From Azospirillum sp. TSO22-1 (GTDB lineage: Bacteria; Pseudomonadota; Alphaproteobacteria; Azospirillales; Azospirillaceae): a stretch of 64,000 nt of DNA. The notes beneath the pieces are model-generated. The model ran no database searches and was not told where the DNA came from. It saw nothing but the letters and a program-made list of their open reading frames with translations. The position numbers were made by a program, and so were the translations under genes. Location: the NCBI RefSeq assembly GCF_003116015.1, contig NZ_LGQZ01000108.1:1-64000 (forward strand), in the 5' to 3' direction. Position 1 is the stretch's first letter. Every line of letters begins with the position of its first letter. Below, piece by piece: positions 62,301-64,000 of the stretch.

Positions 62301-63981
62301 CGTCCAGCTCGGGCGCGCACAGGTCGACATGGTGCAGATTGGCCCGCACCGCCTCCACCCCGTTGACCTCGGCCGTCCATGCCTGGGCGGTGATGGTGGC
62401 GGCCCAGGCGTCGCGCAGCGCCTTGTCCACCAGGGCATACAGATCGCGTAGCCGTTCGTCCTGCCCTTGGGGATCCTTCCGTCCGGCCTTCAGCCCCTTG
62501 ATCCGCCCCTCCAGCCCGTCGAGCTTCGCACGCATTCCGCGCAGCCGCGTGCACTCGGCCGGCGGGCCGTTGCGGACCGCGAAATCGCGCCAGATGCCGA
62601 TGAGCGAGGCCCGCGCGAACCGTCGGGCGCCCGTTTCCTCATCGTACAGGGGGGCATTGCGGGAAACGGTGGTCTCCGCCGCCCCCGCGGCGGCATCCGG
62701 TATGGCGCCATGCAGTTGCCGTTTGATCTCGCGCCCCGACACCACCGTACGCCGCGCTCCGGTGTCGGCGACCGCGCGGTTGAGGATCGCCGCCTCGAGC
62801 GTGCGGGCGATCTCCCCGACCTCGGCGAGGGCCAGGGGGGTCACCGCGGAGGTGGAGAAGACGAATCCCCGCTCGCGGTGGTGGATCGGCGCGTTGACGT
62901 CGGTCTTCTCGTTGTTGGCTCCTTCGTCGAGCTTGGCGCGGACGTCCAGGCGGAGCTGGGCCAGGATGTTTTCGGCCATGCGGAAACAGGTCATCCGGAT
63001 CGTCGAGGCGGCGAGGTCCGGGATCTCGGCGGGTTCGCCCTCCGGCTTGAAGGACTGGTAGAGGTAAACGAGGTTGAAGACGCTGGAATCGCCGCGTTCG
63101 GCCTCGAAGGTGAGCCCCTGCCGGCCGATGGGGTAGCGGATCCGGAAGGTCTCCTCCGGCCGCAGGCGCCAGTTCTTGTACACGGCCATTTCCTTCAGCG
63201 AGGCATAGGCGTTGGCCTCCACCCGCTCGGCCCGGTCGCTGGCGATGAACGGCTCGGCCAGCAGGAAGGCGCCGGTCAGCGAGCAGCCCGGATCGATGTG
63301 CCGCATCATGAAGGCGACATCCCAGAACGTGCCCGCGCCGGTGCCGCCGGACAGCGAACAGACCAGGTGAACGCGCACCGGTTTGCCCGGTTCGGTCACC
63401 TTGCGGACGCGCTCGTGGCAGTCCTTCAGCTTGTCGTAGATCGCGCGCGCCTCCGTGAACAGGCCGATCCGCCCGAGCGGACGCCACTGCCCGGCACCCT
63501 CGTAGCGCGCCTGCCCGAGCGACATCTCGCCGAGTGCCTCGTGGTTGACCGCCGGCAGCCACTCGGTCACCGACGGCAGGGCGGATTCGATGCCGTCGTT
63601 GGGCTCCGCGTTCCCGACCAGGCGCAGCCGGTGGCGCGGGGTCTGCCGGATCGCCTCGACGCTGCGGACGATGCCGTCGGTGCTGATCCCGATGATCGAC
63701 TCGATGGTGGGCAGGGCGCGGCTGAACGAGCGCTCGGTTCCGCTGCGGAACGGCGCGGTGCGGGGCACGACGTGCTCGTCCAGCTCCTCCTCGCGGTTGG
63801 CCTTCCAGTCGGTGTCGATGGCCAGCATCTGCAGGTGCCCGGCCTCGTACATGCCGCGCAGCCCGGTATCCGTTCCGCTTTCGGCCTGCCAGCGCAGGTA
63901 ACGCAGCGTCCGCACGCCGGTGCCGCCCAGCCCGATCACCAGGGCGGGGAAACGCTTCACTTCCTTGTGTGCCGTGGCCAT
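59332..63981 (-). CDS. Tubulin-like protein with multiple zinc ribbons
   Basis: 1549 residues; the start at 63981 has GAGGAA upstream. The N-terminal ~450 residues have a tubulin/FtsZ-type nucleotide fold (VIGLGGTGVRTLRYLRWQ at 15-32; tubulin signature CSLSGGTGAGTFWDVAF near 210) of the bacterial 'tubulin-like' domain. A long helical middle follows (about 450-1000). The C-terminal ~500 residues carry a series of Cys pairs (CGNPGCGFDL, LICPGCGGPIPNRCGNPSC, QCPSCRGELR, HHCHHCGF, CRRCQRTLMVCPYC, CPRCTNLM, CHACTG, CPICLSLLG, CVICGSEP) forming perhaps eight zinc ribbons. Such fusion suggests a GTP-dependent scaffold that grips protein or nucleic acid. It is the first gene of the minus-strand supercluster seen here; the cluster may continue beyond the window. 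Confidence 0.85.
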   Translation of the reverse strand: MATAHKEVKRFPALVIGLGGTGVRTLRYLRWQAESGTDTGLRGMYEAGHLQMLAIDTDWKANREEELDEHVVPRTAPFRSGTERSFSRALPTIESIIGISTDGIVRSVEAIRQTPRHRLRLVGNAEPNDGIESALPSVTEWLPAVNHEALGEMSLGQARYEGAGQWRPLGRIGLFTEARAIYDKLKDCHERVRKVTEPGKPVRVHLVCSLSGGTGAGTFWDVAFMMRHIDPGCSLTGAFLLAEPFIASDRAERVEANAYASLKEMAVYKNWRLRPEETFRIRYPIGRQGLTFEAERGDSSVFNLVYLYQSFKPEGEPAEIPDLAASTIRMTCFRMAENILAQLRLDVRAKLDEGANNEKTDVNAPIHHRERGFVFSTSAVTPLALAEVGEIARTLEAAILNRAVADTGARRTVVSGREIKRQLHGAIPDAAAGAAETTVSRNAPLYDEETGARRFARASLIGIWRDFAVRNGPPAECTRLRGMRAKLDGLEGRIKGLKAGRKDPQGQDERLRDLYALVDKALRDAWAATITAQAWTAEVNGVEAVRANLHHVDLCAPELDGFWERLRACLNELHDRLQREVAVLDDEALALLRGAVKELDRLKPLDQGKLRTSSVLAPPSLIQMRIALGIVNETRDEDLIHQHRIHGSGPLELIVGKFRERLDASLAEAERSVLDAGQWPTIVEEFLHQNHAVLAGDIRRVLAVHDENTRLLNDRNTQLQQYGLQRLREPFTQHNQYAERFDRMMAPLPATLRAILTSGMPNQTEALLDEIVGLFVRETALDAEDVRNHFRDSPARREVWKRFLDDFLKVAETSRDPHSSQAGPMADTLAELIDRHFLRPHDPPGHLEAIRALNAFERFQVLARYYASCFVRFWSEQEAFIIARLNGDEGLEDLIARCRSTVFAKGAVAPTIQQAKLVIGKPEIGRTLSENRGVTDRNGLMNRLKAAAQKVLNVTPSFAEEASPVPVIYYEELYRAGAEISGIQRYHRRYRAAEDRFRSLFHFRRGADELENLVPDELAPDAILCGNPGCGFDLAKLPGRTHLICPGCGGPIPNRCGNPSCEIDNLSEQLPPNAFDAQGRPTVRQCPSCRGELRTYWWRCPEAAHEGRHISMRETACPQCMEEYHAGRRPLSEVRRRDPGDATDCPGCVALHVPPGRRTRIPASLRAYFENGVSALDRHDFEVLIDRHQLLEQRCPNQEVAEHLLFPVLEMKDGSGRRLVHVHRSGRLFSGDAGYPVSGHHCHHCGFPASEADVDTAAAGKRLTCRRCQRTLMVCPYCSDHDGALFQPLPSSVGAVRCPRCTNLMLRDPADYQPIAAEGLRRPGFCRNLFDCNAGARPWSTAAEYDLGTCHACTGTDRAPLLPFEHLSRHITHCPICLSLLGLRDGSKVRRFRPEDLAEHFRDQPGHELPDTCVICGSEPAKIIRWMLETGYFGATIADVQESTLQSLRNSFGIGQPVPDIPAELGMDILEAMLHHHSEHALHEAVMALPGLRDGRFATTVVQTQLGMLFPGPQISARAVRGKLAAMTEISNEVRRRERALVSAEAAPF

Positions 63982-64000
63982 GGTCGTCGTTCCTCGCGGG

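Overview
The base composition (very GC-rich), the ParA/ParB partition pair at one edge, IS remnants and the gene content suggest a secondary replicon (plasmid or chromid) of a Rhodospirillales alphaproteobacterium, most likely Azospirillum-like. That assignment is inference; no rRNA or tRNA gene is visible and no replication initiator was recognised. Nearly all long plus-strand frames opposite the minus-strand genes are GC-driven shadows and were left out.

Layout. 1-325 holds the 3' ends of two transposases (IS3-type and IS256-type). 924-2090 is a secreted beta-propeller lipoprotein. 2266-4304 is a partition module: two palindromes (candidate centromere), parB, parA, and a parA promoter with a repeated operator. 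4524-12942 is a small biosynthetic locus on the minus strand: two paralogous proteins of unknown function followed by one large, highly reducing type I polyketide synthase. 13114-16317 holds an exported RNase T2 and a Tat-exported multicopper oxidase, followed by an IS3 remnant and a possibly broken ORF.

17230-32343 is an immune-type island with lower GC in parts. One operon (minus) encodes TIR-SIR2, an nSTAND ATPase and a HEAT-like/multi-TM membrane protein. A divergent operon (plus) encodes a stand-alone TIR protein, a 1351-residue ParA-like ATPase/TIR/NB-ARC/TPR protein, and a TIR-like/TIR/SLOG protein. A large membrane patatin phospholipase converges on it. Together these hold at least four TIR domains plus SIR2 and SLOG modules, which is the architecture of NAD-nucleotide signalling immunity, but the arrangement does not match a Thoeris system I can name.

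32607-41172 is housekeeping: a complete kdpFABCDE potassium system with ptsN at its 3' end and a 27-codon membrane ORF in front of kdpF. 41625-42551 is a trypsin-like lipoprotein protease.

42575-63981 is a 21-kb minus-strand supercluster: a tubulin-like/zinc-ribbon giant protein, a vWA protein with an SrfA-like N-terminus, SrfA, SrfB (actin/Hsp70-fold-like ATPase), SrfC (P-loop GTPase-like), a Sel1-type membrane protein, a second vWA protein resembling the non-kinase part of PpkA, an FtsX-type ABC transporter, an SUMF1/FGE-like protein and two coiled-coil lipoproteins. The last five resemble the TagQRST/PpkA signalling set of some type VI secretion loci, but no secretion structural gene is in the window. 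The stop/start overlaps (ATGA) between many of these genes indicate a single co-translated envelope-spanning machine of unknown function.
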